From the NCBI GenBank assembly GCA_030998015.1, contig JARWMV010000245.1, positions 372,001-436,000 on the forward strand: a stretch of DNA of 64,000 bases, given 5' to 3'. The stretch is from Ceratorhiza oryzae-sativae (lineage: Eukaryota > Basidiomycota > Agaricomycetes > Cantharellales > Ceratobasidiaceae). This document shows positions 34,382 to 43,884 of the stretch, piece by piece. How positions within the stretch are numbered: the stretch's first letter is position 1; every line of letters starts with the position of its first letter. The notes under the pieces were generated by a model. That model was given only the letters and a program-made list of their open reading frames with translations. It did not search any database and was not told the DNA's origin. The translations under genes were made by a program, and so were the position numbers.

Positions 34382-36551
34382 TTGTCAAAGTCTGCCCCCA
34401 GAAAGTTGGACAAGCCCAACAAGCCTTTGTTACCAAGCCAGGTGCCCCTGAGTGCAAAATTTGCCACTGAGCAAATGGAACCACCTTCCCTGTGCACTGC
34501 CCCTACTGTCCTGAAAAGGACAAATTTTTATACTACTACACCATCCCCTGCAACCAGCTATAAGCTGGAGAACCTTGGCCAACAACTTCTTCATCACCTG
34601 TTAAACACCATCGAAAACTTCCAAGACAGGTATCGCTATTACCAAAATAAGTATGAAGAAACTTGCAAAAACTTCACAAAGCCAAGGCCTGCTGCACATA
34701 CCTAACTGAGTGTTTGCGTGAACATCAGGAGGACTATCTATCCCTCCTCCAAGACCATCTCAGACTAGAAGCAATAGTCCGAGAAACAACTGCACCCCAC
34801 AAGTATGCATTCCCTGTCTTCTCAACACCATCATACCTCCCTCACCCTACCTTTTTAAGTGGCATGGGCTTGCCAATTCAGGAAGAAGCACCCCTTCTGG
34901 CAGCCCAAGTCAATTCTCCCCAAGGAAGCCCTCCTTTGGGATCAAATTAAACTGAAAAGGGTGGAACACCCATATCATTGTCAGGACACCAAAAGTTGGG
35001 ATTTGGACAACATGTGGCTGAGGTTTGGGGGAATTGAAAACTTCGAAATTTATAGACTTGTGCAAGGAACAGAAATCTTCTACTATCAAAATAACTCTCA
35101 ATTTCCTGTACTTCCTTATTGTCTCCATCGCCTCTAGAATCCATCTGAGTCCTTTCTGAAATGGCATCACCAACTCCTGCCCCTGCTTGGGCAAATATGT
35201 CCAATGGGACAAAGTGGTCTACATGCTTCAGTCAATGGATGAACTGCAAGAATGAACCAACAACCTCCAAAATGATATTGGGGACATTGAACATAACAAC
35301 AAAACCTACACAGACTTGCTCAAGGCAAAGCTCACAACTAACCAAGCAAAGATAGACGCCAATGTGGCTGGGCTGGCCACCAATGTTAACAACCTAGTTG
35401 GCATGTTAGTGATCCTTCAAACCACCATCATGCGCATTGAAGCGCAAATCCACACCTCCTTGGGTGGCACCAGTGTTGCCCAAGTACAACCTTCCTCAAG
35501 CACAACTCAGCCACAACCAGCAGCCGCCACTCCCTCTAGCAGATCAACTGCAAAAGTTAAGATGGCTGCTCCCCAAAAATTTGATGGCACAAAGCATGAA
35601 GACGCCATCTCATTCAGAATTGCATGTGTGTGATATATCAATACAAATATGAGTGGGCACTCTGCTGACCAGGTGGTCACCTTCATTACATCCTACCTTG
35701 AAGGATCTGCTGCTGAATGGGTTAACTCATATGAGGAATTCAAAATTTTAAACCCTGGAACTGTGATCCCATGGCTTCATGATGCCAACCTGTTTTGGCT
35801 GGAGTTTACTACCTGTTATGGGGACCTGAACTGCACCAAAAATAACTGCAATAAGTGGCAGAAACTGAAACAATCCAAGACAGTTCAGGATTACCTCACC
35901 CTATTCAATTTATATTCAACAGGGCTCAACTACAACAATGTGGCCATGCATGACCAGTTTTATGATGGTCTATCATCAGACGTAACAGACAGCATGGTGG
36001 CCCAAAACTACAACCCCCACACCAAAACATATGCCCAGCTCACTCAGCAAGCCCTGGAAATTGACTGCCACTTCATTTCATTTGGTAGCAAAAGGACATC
36101 TCATGGGGGTAACAAGTCCAACAGCAACAATGCCTTGTCCAGCAGGCCAGCAACTATCTCCCAAAGCAATCCCCAAAAGGAGAAATTCAAGAATGGGGAG
36201 CAGATATACAAGATCAAGGATGGCAGGGCAGTCAAGGGCCAAATTGTGGCCATCAGGCCCAATGCCAAGGGCTTCACTGTTCCCACTGTTTGCTACAACA
36301 GTAGCAATTCCAATGTACAAGAATCCTTCAAGGACATAAAGAAGGACAATCACCCACCAGCAGCCCCCAAGGCAAAAGACCCAGATGCAATGGACTTAGA
36401 TAGTGCAGGAAAAGGGAAAGGAACAAATACCTGCTATAACTGTGGAGGATGTGGTCATATCGCTGCCAAGTGCCCTTCAGCCAAGATGTCAGGTTATGAA
36501 GCAGTTGTGGAGGATGTAGAAACAACTGATGATGAGTTGGTAAAAGAATGA
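34382..36551 (+). pseudogene. Gypsy-1 gag (broken)
   Basis: Structural protein of the retrotransposon particle. The N-terminal part (34382-35640) is in several short frames with stops between them. The C-terminal half (35649-36551) is open and carries a capsid-like segment (FKNGEQIYK preceded by TMVAQNYN-like helices) and a single zinc knuckle CYNCGGCGHIAAKC near 36430-36472. The composition is very low in CpG. Confidence 0.75.
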
Positions 36552-37803
36552 GCTCAAACTGTGCCAGGGGGGCAGTCTTGGGCACTATGTTACAAAATGC
36601 GCAGAATGAAAATAAAAATATGGAAATGGAATGTATGTTGTTAGGAAACCAATCACAACTTCAGTTTTTCTTTCATGCATTCCCACTGCGCACAACCCCT
36701 GAACACAAGTCTGCATATAATATGAAAAAATTCAATGGATGGGCCATGATCAACTCAGGGGCCACATCAGTATTTATACATGAAGACCTTGTCAAACAAT
36801 ATTGTATCCCTACTGTAGAGGTGCTGTGCAGGAATTCCTGCATACTGGCATCAAGGGTTACTCAATTGCATCAGCTTACCAATTGGTGCTTCTACAATAC
36901 AGTTACCCTTGATGCCAGCATGCAGGAATTCCTGCACAGCACCTCTACCCTACTGTCCCCCTAAAAACACCAAAAAAACTATGAGTAATCAATGGAAGGG
37001 AGATCAACTCAGGGTCTGTGACCCACTACTGCACCTTTGAGTTGTGCATTCAGGAGTGCCAAGAAATTCTCAGTGCTTATGTTGTGAACATTGGCAAGAA
37101 TGGTTTAGTCCTGGGCATGTCATGGCTCAAATTCCATAACCCTGATATTGATTGGGATGGAAGGGACATGAAGTTCAACTTGCCAATATGCTTGAAACAC
37201 TGCATCACAAAACCCTTACATGTATGTGCAAACAAACCCAAGGAGCTCCAGTTGGACTCCTTAGACTCCCTCCCAGTAAAATATAAAGAATTCCAGAAAA
37301 TATTCACTGAAGAAGATGATGTCCAGCCATTACCACCCCATAGAAAGTGGGATATGGAGATAGATTTAAAGCCAGACACCAAGCCAAGGCATGGCCCCAT
37401 ATATAGTGTGGGTGTCAAGGAAGACACAGAATTGCACAAAACCTTGGACTGCCAACTGAAGGCAGGGCATATCAGACCCTCAAGGTCACCAAAGGCATCC
37501 CCAGTCATATTCATCAAAAAGAAGAATGGGAAGCTGCACATGTGCATTGACTACTGGCAGCTAAATGAAATGACTGTCTCCAATGTGTACCCACTCCCAT
37601 GCATCAATGATATTGTGGAGACTTTGCATGGGGCAAAGATATTCACCAAGTTTGACCTAAAGTGGGGTTTCAACCTCATACAAATTCAGGAAGGAGACGA
37701 ATGGAAGGCTGCTTTTAAAACCAAATATGGGCTGTACAAGCCCTTAGTCATGCAATTTGGCCAAAAGAACACACTGGGAACCTTCATGGCCATTGTCATG
37801 GCC
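36548..37803 (+). pseudogene. Gypsy-1 protease and first half of reverse transcriptase (broken)
   Basis: The aspartic protease region has INSGATSVFIHEDLV near 36750, where the usual DSG is NSG, so the catalytic aspartate is lost. A MITE interrupts the protease at 36816-36947. Reading resumes at 37018 and reaches the RT palm (SPVIFIKKKNGKLHMCIDYW, then FTKFDLKWGFNLIQI) before the insertion at about 37803. The other RT half is at 52881 onward. Confidence 0.8.
36816..36947. mobile_element. hAT-type MITE, copy 1
   Basis: 132-bp element with terminal inverted repeats of about 47 bp beginning TAGAGGTGCTGTGCAGGAAT. It is flanked by a perfect 8-bp duplication CCCTACTG (36808-36815, 36948-36955). An 8-bp duplication is the hallmark of hAT transposases. 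No coding capacity. A second copy lies at 43734-43876. Confidence 0.88.
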
Positions 37804-38289
37804 TAGACCATGAGCATGATTTTATTATGAATTTTCTATATTTTATAACTTCCTTTTTTACAATGTTTTGGACAAGTCCCGTTTATTCAGATATATGCGG
37901 TTTATTTACCTTCATGTCACGTGACCTTGTTGTTGTTGACTCAATGTTTGGTGTTACCGGAATGTTCAGTAGTGACGTGGCACTGTTAGCTTCTTATTGG
38001 TCCTGGTATTTGATTTGTACTGCCTCAGCCATGAATATATAAGGGAGAGTCTGAGAGCCTTAAGCCTCAGAACTCGACCTCCTGTTCTACCATCCAGTCT
38101 CTCACCGGTGGCTGCCACGCCATTTGGTATTTGCCCAGTTGCCTTTGCAACAAGTGCCCCTACTCTATCCCCTGTGTCTCATCGCTCCAAAACCCTTGCT
38201 CCCTGCGCGTCCAACCTTAGATGTTGCAGTTTGACCTCCGGCTGTTATAGCCTATAGGTCTGCCATCGCCTCACAAGCGTTTGGCCTTA
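37804..38289 (+). repeat. Third LTR family (LTR-3), interrupted by Gypsy-2
   Basis: Promoter-like LTR sequence with TATATAAGGGAGAGTCTGAG at 38036-38055. A related copy lies in reverse orientation at about 55856-56246. The last dozen bases appear to continue on the far side of Gypsy-2 at 52869-52880. The left border is uncertain: similarity to the other copy starts near 37914 (TGTCACGTGACCTTGTTGTT). It is probably a solo LTR that landed in the Gypsy-1 RT. Confidence 0.6.
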
Positions 38290-39070
38290 TGTTGTGACCC
38301 TCTGGAGGCTCCCTTGTGGAGCACTTAAGTAGTGGCTGCATTGACGGTTTGGTGCTATGCAGTATGTATTGAGCGTTCTAGTTACAGTGTTTGCTATGGT
38401 CTATGGTGGTTGATGAGATAAAGCAAGCTGAGGCGTTCAGTCTTGCTTTACTCCCCTTATATACATGTGACTGCAGTTGCTGTGGTGGCCCCCCTTTCCT
38501 AAGCGCTGTCTACAGCAGTTATAGGTTCTATATAGTACTAGGTCTTAGGTAATCGTTTATCCTAAGTTTGTGCAGCTCCAAATCTTATAGAGCTGCGCAA
38601 GGTCCAAGGGTCATGTGACTTTTGGACTTTAAGCACCCAGCGCTTAATTGCTGGATAAGCGCCAAGGTCATGTGACAACTCGCTCCTCGCTCCAAGTAAC
38701 ATGGGAGAGAAATGCTGGAGCAAGTTCAGGGTAACCACCAGTGCTTAATTGTTGGGTAAGCGCCAAGGTCACGTGACAACTTGCTCCTCGCTCCAAGTAA
38801 CATGGGAGAGAAACGCTGGAGCAAGTTCAGGGTAACCACCAGTGCTTAATCGTTGGGTAAGCGCCGAGGTCACGTGACAACTTGCTCCTTGCTCCAAGTA
38901 ACATGGGAGAGAAACGCTGGAGCAAGTTCAGGGTAACCACTGGCGCTTAATCGTTGGGTAAGCGCCAAGATCACGTGATCTTGTTTATGGTTTGTTCCGC
39001 TTTGGGAAAAATGCCATAAATCTGTACAATATTCGGTTGTTAGGTTATGTCTGCTAGGCGGGTCATAACA
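38290..39070 (-). repeat. Gypsy-2 3' LTR
   Basis: 781 bp. It contains three tandem ~102-bp units starting GGTCAYGTGACAACTYGCTC at about 38666, 38767 and 38869, then a final TCACGTGA palindrome near 38972. The partner LTR has two units, which explains the 98-bp length difference. Confidence 0.85.
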
Positions 39071-39085
39071 TTATCCCCCCCTTTG
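39071..39085 (-). promoter_or_regulatory. Gypsy-2 polypurine tract
   Basis: On the minus strand CAAAGGGGGGGATAA directly abuts the 3' LTR. This is where a plus-strand primer is expected, and it shows that the Rep-containing block lies inside the retroelement. Confidence 0.75.
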
Positions 39086-39149
39086 GACATGTCTTGGGGG
39101 ATCTCAAGGCATGTTTCTTTTCTGGGTTCTAAAAGTTTCTAAAAGGTAT

Positions 39150-39272
39150 CTCATATATCAAGGAGGTTAAAGGCACTGGACTCGAACCAACAACCTTCCG
39201 TTCAATGTGTAATTGCTCAGCTAGGAGATGATGAGTCAGGCTAGACCCCTTAACCTCTACGCTACATGAGAT
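39150..39272 (-). tRNA. tRNA-like sequence with A and B boxes (tRNA-derived repeat or degraded tRNA)
   Basis: On the minus strand TAGCGTAGAGG (39264-39254) fits the Pol III A box and GGTTCGAGTCC (39188-39178) is a perfect B box. The stretch around the B box can form a T-arm (TTGTTGGTTCGAGTCCAGTG). I cannot pair a convincing acceptor stem or name an anticodon, and the box spacing is long. It may be a tRNA with a variable arm and intron, or a tRNA-derived SINE head. Confidence 0.4.
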
Positions 39273-39367
39273 TACTTTCTCCTTGCTTATTTCCTTGTTT
39301 AAGCTTACTTCTCGACACATGGTCTGTGAATAAAACAGCTTATACAAAGATAATTTATTTTTATTTT

Positions 39368-40653
39368 TTAAGGAAAAACAAAAAATGGCTTCCCTCCTGA
39401 GTACACCCAGTCTACGTTTTTGGATACCCATAAGTCCCCTTCTTCCCCCTCTATGTCCGTCCAACACTTCATTATGGCTGACCGGCTATTCCCCAGGATC
39501 ACCGTTGGCCGTACCTTCATTGACTTCACATGAGCATATCTGCCTGTGAAGTCTGCCTCGTACTGGCTCAGGGCTTTGAGTGAGTACTTCCCGTTTGACT
39601 GGACCATGTCATCCAGGATCCAGATGTCGGTGTCCTCTGACAGATTCCCCACGTTCCAGACGTTGCACATCTGGCTATGGGAGCCCTTGGATTGCGCATA
39701 CGCCGTCTTCCCAGTTCCTGTTTTGCCTTCAATCACCAGGATGCGATGGCGCATGCCCCTCCCTCTCTTCTCAGCCTCTTCCGCAAACCATCGGTCCGCC
39801 CTGTCAATGTGCACCTGGTCTTCTGGGACTTCCAACTCCACTGGGATTGCAGGCATGCATCCCCGGTCCTCCTTATACGTGTACTCAGCATATGCTGTAC
39901 CGAGTTCCACGTCGTCACCATCTGGAGGGGGCGCAGGTGCTTGAATGCCTGGTAGTATTCTTTTTTTGTCGCCGAGGCAACAATCTCTGCCCCATCCTCC
40001 AGGTCCGCCTCTGCCCTCAACCTTTTCCTGCCCTTTCCCTTCACCAGGATTTCCTCCAACCTTTCCAAGGTCAGGTCCCCCGCCATCAGCTCCTCTACCT
40101 CCTTGCTGTTAGCTCCAACATCCTTCCAGAGGTAGTTGAAAGCCTCCCTTGCAGGGTTGCCTCCTGGTCCATCCTTGAGGTCCTTTGGCAGGATGTTGGG
40201 GTGTTGCCCTTCGAAGTCCCAGAACTGGGTGTTCTGGGTGTTCCAGCCGCCCTTCCGCTCCTGACTGATGGAGAGGGCGTGGACATGGAGGGGCTGGGCC
40301 GGGTTGTAGTTCGGTTCCTCGGGGTTGTGGCGTTCCACCACCGCCAAAGTCACCCAATGATTTGGCCGTTGGCAGCAGAATGCCTTGTATCGGGCGACAA
40401 GCCCACTTGAGGGCTGATCGCGTAGCTTCAACCAGGTTAGCAGCACCGCCCTGGTCTGGACGCAGAACCGAGGGGCCGGTGCGGTTTCGGTCAGCTCTTT
40501 GGACCCTTGATCCGTCGGCGTAGGCTGCATAGAAGTGGGCGAGGGGGCTCGGCTTGATACCGAGGGCGCTGGCGATGGCGACGCTGACCTCTGCCCTTCG
40601 CTTGATCTGCTTGGCTGGGGTGTTGCTGCATTCGATCCATTTCCGCTTAGCAT
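39368..40653 (-). CDS. Rolling-circle Rep-like protein (HUH endonuclease plus helicase), frame broken
   Basis: Resembles the replication initiator of gemini/genomovirus-type CRESS-DNA viruses and related fungal endogenous copies. The first frame (40653 to 39733) has a Ser/Pro-rich N-terminus, a motif-I-like TRAVLLTWLKL, the HUH motif in PLHVHALSI (residues 121-129), the spacer FWDFEGQHPNI that recalls the geminivirus GRS region, and a YLWKD motif III with the candidate catalytic tyrosine (residue 174). The second frame (39910 to 39368) has Walker A in IEGKTGTGKTAYA, Walker B-like WILDDM and a sensor-like VILGNS. The reading frame changes near 39930 in a GC-rich run. This could be an assembly indel, an intron or a genuine break. 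It lies inside Gypsy-2, upstream of its polypurine tract. Confidence 0.75.
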
Positions 40654-40809
40654 TGTTTACAGTTTTAGAGGTATTTGGGGACTGGGAAGAGAGCATGAGA
40701 GTGCAGGTTATCTTGGGCCTTGTGCTTGTCTATATAAGCTGCAAGGTCCGTTTTGATCGTCACATGACTCCGTCTTGCATTTGTTGTGATCACATGACCT
40801 TATTTTGGT

Positions 40810-41205
40810 GATGACGCATCTCTGAGGGGTGCCCTTCCATCCGTTCCCCTGCGTCAGCCTTAAACCTTGCTGCACTCGGGGCCTCTGCTCCTCCACTCCA
40901 GTTGGTGCCCCCTCTCCGACCCCTCCGGTAGTTCAGGGGATAGCGGCCATATCATGTGACATTGTCTGGGTCACGTGACCTTGTTGTTTTTCTTCGTCTG
41001 CTTGGGACACATGTTCACTTTGTGTCACATGACTTGTTTGTTTTCTTGCTTGTCCTTGTATGTCTTTCCCTTGTGATGCATCTCTGAGGGGTGCCCTCCC
41101 ATTCGTTCCTCTGCGTCGGCCTTGATCCTCGCTACACTTGGGGCCTCCGCTCCCCCACTTCGGTCGGTGCCCCCTCTCCAACCCCTCCAGTAGTTAGGGG
41201 ATAGC
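40810..41205. repeat. Direct repeat pair between Rep-like gene and divergent ORF
   Basis: Two copies of a ~132-bp unit, 40810-40944 and 41074-41205, both running from GCATCTCTGAGGGGTGCCC to GGGGATAGC. The spacer and flanks carry many CACATGA/CACGTGA sites (40762, 40792, 40954, 40973, 41026, 41215, 41230). The block separates the divergent Rep-like and Cys-rich genes and could be their promoter or an origin-like region. I see no TAATATTAC-type nonanucleotide. Confidence 0.7.
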
Positions 41206-41395
41206 ATATATTCACGTGACTAGGCTAGGTCATGTGATTCCTATGCTTTGTTGTTTGTTTTCTGGCAGATGGTCACATGTCTGTTGGTGTCACCTGACCA
41301 GACCTTGTTTTGATGTTTGTGCAAGTTATTGTGTTGCACCGTGATTTTTTAATGTTTGTGGTTTTGTTGTTTTCCTTCCTCATCCCATCTTTACT

Positions 41396-41937
41396 ATGTG
41401 TGTTATTTCCCTTAACTACAATCCCCTTGACTGCACCTGCTGGTCTCTCCCTGAGGGGGAGTACTGCACCTACTGTGATGCCGTGTGCAACGCCTCCCTT
41501 GAAGACTTCTATCGAGGTGTTGGGGACTGGTTCTTCTGTGGGGTGCCTGGTATGTGTGTTCGTTCTTCGTCGTTCTCATGTAGCTAACTTGTTCTGTAGA
41601 AGAGCGCATCCTCCTTGATGGTCGGGCCCATGAGGCCACCCTTGAGCGTGTCTGGGCGCTCATTGATCAGGACTACAAGTCCTTTGAGGAGCAGTCTCAC
41701 CAGGCCGCTCTTGCCAAATTCTTCAAGGAGGGCTCTGCTCCCTTGTTTGATGAGGCTTCGCCCTTTGCAGCGTCTGGTTCTGGGTGTTTCCAGAACTACA
41801 TGGCCAACTTCCCAGGGGGGGAGGCTCCTTGGCTGCAGCCCACTACCTGGTCAGTTGTTCAGACCAATAAGAAGGATAAAAGGGGCAAGAAGCCCTATAC
41901 CCAGCCCCTCAAGGGCAAACGTAAAAATAGAGAGTAA
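41396..41937 (+). CDS. Cys-rich protein of unknown function, one intron
   Basis: Two exons, 41396-41549 and 41600-41937 (163 residues). The intron is canonical (GTATGT...GCTAACTT...CTGTAG). The N-terminus has CTCWSLPEGEYCTYCDAVC, a possible metal-binding cluster. The middle is helical (ATLERVWALIDQDYKSFEEQ) and the C-terminus is very basic (NKKDKRGKKPYTQPLKGKRK). Runs against the direction of Gypsy-2. I do not recognise the family; a nucleic-acid-binding role is only a guess from the basic tail. Confidence 0.5.
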
Positions 41938-42018
41938 AGGGAAATGTATTAAGTTTGGTGTGTAAAAGAAAATAAAACTCTTATACATTTGGGAGACAAT
42001 TTGTGGGAGGCAAAGTGG

Positions 42019-42840
42019 TCATATGGGGTTTGGTTCCAACAGTGGCACCTCCTCCAGAGCTTCGACAAGCTCGTTTTCCCACCGGTCCCAGTCCTGTTTG
42101 GCTTCTTCCGCAGCTGGGTCCAGGGTGGGTTCCTTTATTTCTGGCTTGGCTTCTTCCTCAGCCACGACCAGTGATTCTAGGCTTGATGTAAGGCTCGTCA
42201 TATCAGTGTCGTAATTGGTGTTTTTGTTTGGGTGCACCTTCACCCAATTTCGGAAGTCACTCATGTTTGCCTGCTTTGTCCTGATAGCAGTAAACATCTC
42301 ATCAGTGGTAGTTGCTTCGAGCAGTCCCACATATGGTGCAGCTGGTGTCAACTTCCATTCTTCCAGCAATGCCTTTGCCCAGCGCTCCACCTCCCAGTCC
42401 CCTCCGTCTGCCATTTGGCCTGTGGCCCTCCTCTGTTGTCTTGCTGCCTTGGTCACCACGTCGACTGTTGGTCCCACGATATTGTCAATGGCGTACATTG
42501 GTGTTCTTAACAAGGCGTTTCTTGTTGTTGGCTTCTGGCTTCCATGCCATGTCAGGACCCCTAACCTGGGATCCAGGTACTTGTCATCGTCAATCCAGTT
42601 CCTTTCATCCCTTAACTTCTTTGGGATGTACACTAGGTTAGCCCCTGGCAACAGTTGTTCGGCGTACCTCTGGGTGTCTTCCACACTGGAGCAGTACATC
42701 CCTGGTTTAGGACAATTTTCCCTGCCAGGGTAGGGTGCTGGCCGCCTGGTGGTGGGTGGCTGCCGAAGTGGGGCCACCTGATTTTCAGCAAGTGGGGTGT
42801 AACAGTTGGGATGTGCAACTGGGTGAGTGACAAAAGGCAT
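42019..42840 (-). CDS. 273-codon ORF of unknown function in Gypsy-2
   Basis: Uninterrupted frame from ATG 42840 (MPFVTHPVAHPNCYTPL). The N-terminus is proline-rich, the middle is globular (LGVLTWHGSQKPTTRNALL and WAKALLEEWKLTPAAPYVGL), and the C-terminus is strongly acidic (DPAAEEAKQDWDRWENELVE). Not a known retroelement domain and not recognised. An intact 273-codon frame among decayed genes suggests recent or continued selection, or simply a young insertion. Confidence 0.5.
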   Translation of the reverse strand: MPFVTHPVAHPNCYTPLAENQVAPLRQPPTTRRPAPYPGRENCPKPGMYCSSVEDTQRYAEQLLPGANLVYIPKKLRDERNWIDDDKYLDPRLGVLTWHGSQKPTTRNALLRTPMYAIDNIVGPTVDVVTKAARQQRRATGQMADGGDWEVERWAKALLEEWKLTPAAPYVGLLEATTTDEMFTAIRTKQANMSDFRNWVKVHPNKNTNYDTDMTSLTSSLESLVVAEEEAKPEIKEPTLDPAAEEAKQDWDRWENELVEALEEVPLLEPNPI

Positions 42841-42928
42841 GTTTTTGGGGTTTCGCAGGTGTGTTGTGGTGCAAGTGAGGTGGTAGAGCAGGCTCTGGCC
42901 TTTCTTGGGTATCCTGGATGGCTCCTTT

Positions 42929-43733
42929 TTAAAGCTTTCTAGATCCTCGTTTGGTTCTCTTTGGCCTGCCTTTCAAGTCACCTGAGTGCTGACTTGTCTT
43001 GACTGGCATTGGTGTGTCTGGTAAGCGCCTTTGCAAGTCATTTAGAACCTCTTTCATGTCAGCAAACTTGCTGGCACGTTCCATTGTGTCTTCTATTGGG
43101 TCGTAGCCCTTCCATCTGATTTGGTAAAACAGCTTGCCATTCCGCCATTCATAATTTGCAATGTGGTCCACCTTGTATTCCTCCTCTCCTTTTTCCGTTA
43201 TGATTGGTGGTGGTTTGGCCTGCCTTCTTCGGAAGTCTTTATCTTCTGTGAATGGCGAGAGGAGATTTACATGGAATACATTGTGTACACGTATGGTTTT
43301 AGGTAGGTCCAGGCGATATGCATGGGATGAGATCTTTTCTGTGATTTCAAAGGGCCCCCCTTTTCGGTTGTCCAGTTTCTTGGAGAGTCTCTTGGACAAG
43401 AGGTTTGTTAGGAGCAGCCAAACCTTGTCTCCTACCTTGAATTCCCTCCCTTTCTTTTCCATTTGTTGGTGTAATTCCATTGAGGCTCTTGCCTCATCCC
43501 ATACCTTTTCCATTTGATTACGCATGTTGTCTGCAGCGGGTGCCTCAGATGGTTCTTCTCCCTCTCGGACAACCCATCTTGGGCTTTTTCCATATACTGT
43601 TTCAAATGGGGTTTGTCCTGTTGTAGCATTTACATGGTTGTTATGGCAGAATTCAGCAATGGGTAACCATTTTACCCAATCATCTTGTCTATAATTGCAG
43701 AAGGTTCTTAAGAACCCTTCTACCCATTGATTT
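42929..43733 (-). CDS. Gypsy-2 integrase C-terminus with chromodomain
   Basis: End of pol on the minus strand. The GPF/Y-type module is visible as KVWLLLTNLLSKRLSKKLDN followed by GGPFEITEKISSHAYRLDLP. The chromodomain follows: EYKVDHIANYEWRNGKLFYQ, then IRWKGYDPIEDTMERASKF. Chromodomains of this kind steer integration to heterochromatin. Continues upstream into the MITE-interrupted integrase core. Confidence 0.85.
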
Positions 43734-43876
43734 TAGAGATGTTGTGCCAGAATTCCTGCATTCTGGCATCAAGGGTAACTCAATTGCAGAAGCAGCTCAG
43801 AAGTGCTGATTGGTCAGCTGATGGAATAGAGTTACCCTTGATGCCAGAATGCAGGAATTCTGGCACAACATCTCTA
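43734..43876. mobile_element. hAT-type MITE, copy 2
   Basis: 143 bp, TIRs beginning TAGAGATGTTGTGCCAGAAT, with a perfect 8-bp duplication ATTGATTT (43726-43733, 43877-43884). It belongs to the same family as the copy at 36816-36947 and splits the Gypsy-2 integrase. Confidence 0.88.
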
Positions 43877-43884
43877 ATTGATTT

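Noticed and set aside
38290..39070. LTR of a plus-strand element
   Set aside because: The polypurine tract, self-primer pairing, TATA spacing and pol direction all place the element on the minus strand.
40697..41394. Search for a geminivirus-type origin nonanucleotide in the Rep intergenic region
   Set aside because: No TAATATTAC-like loop was found; the direct repeats remain only origin-like by position.
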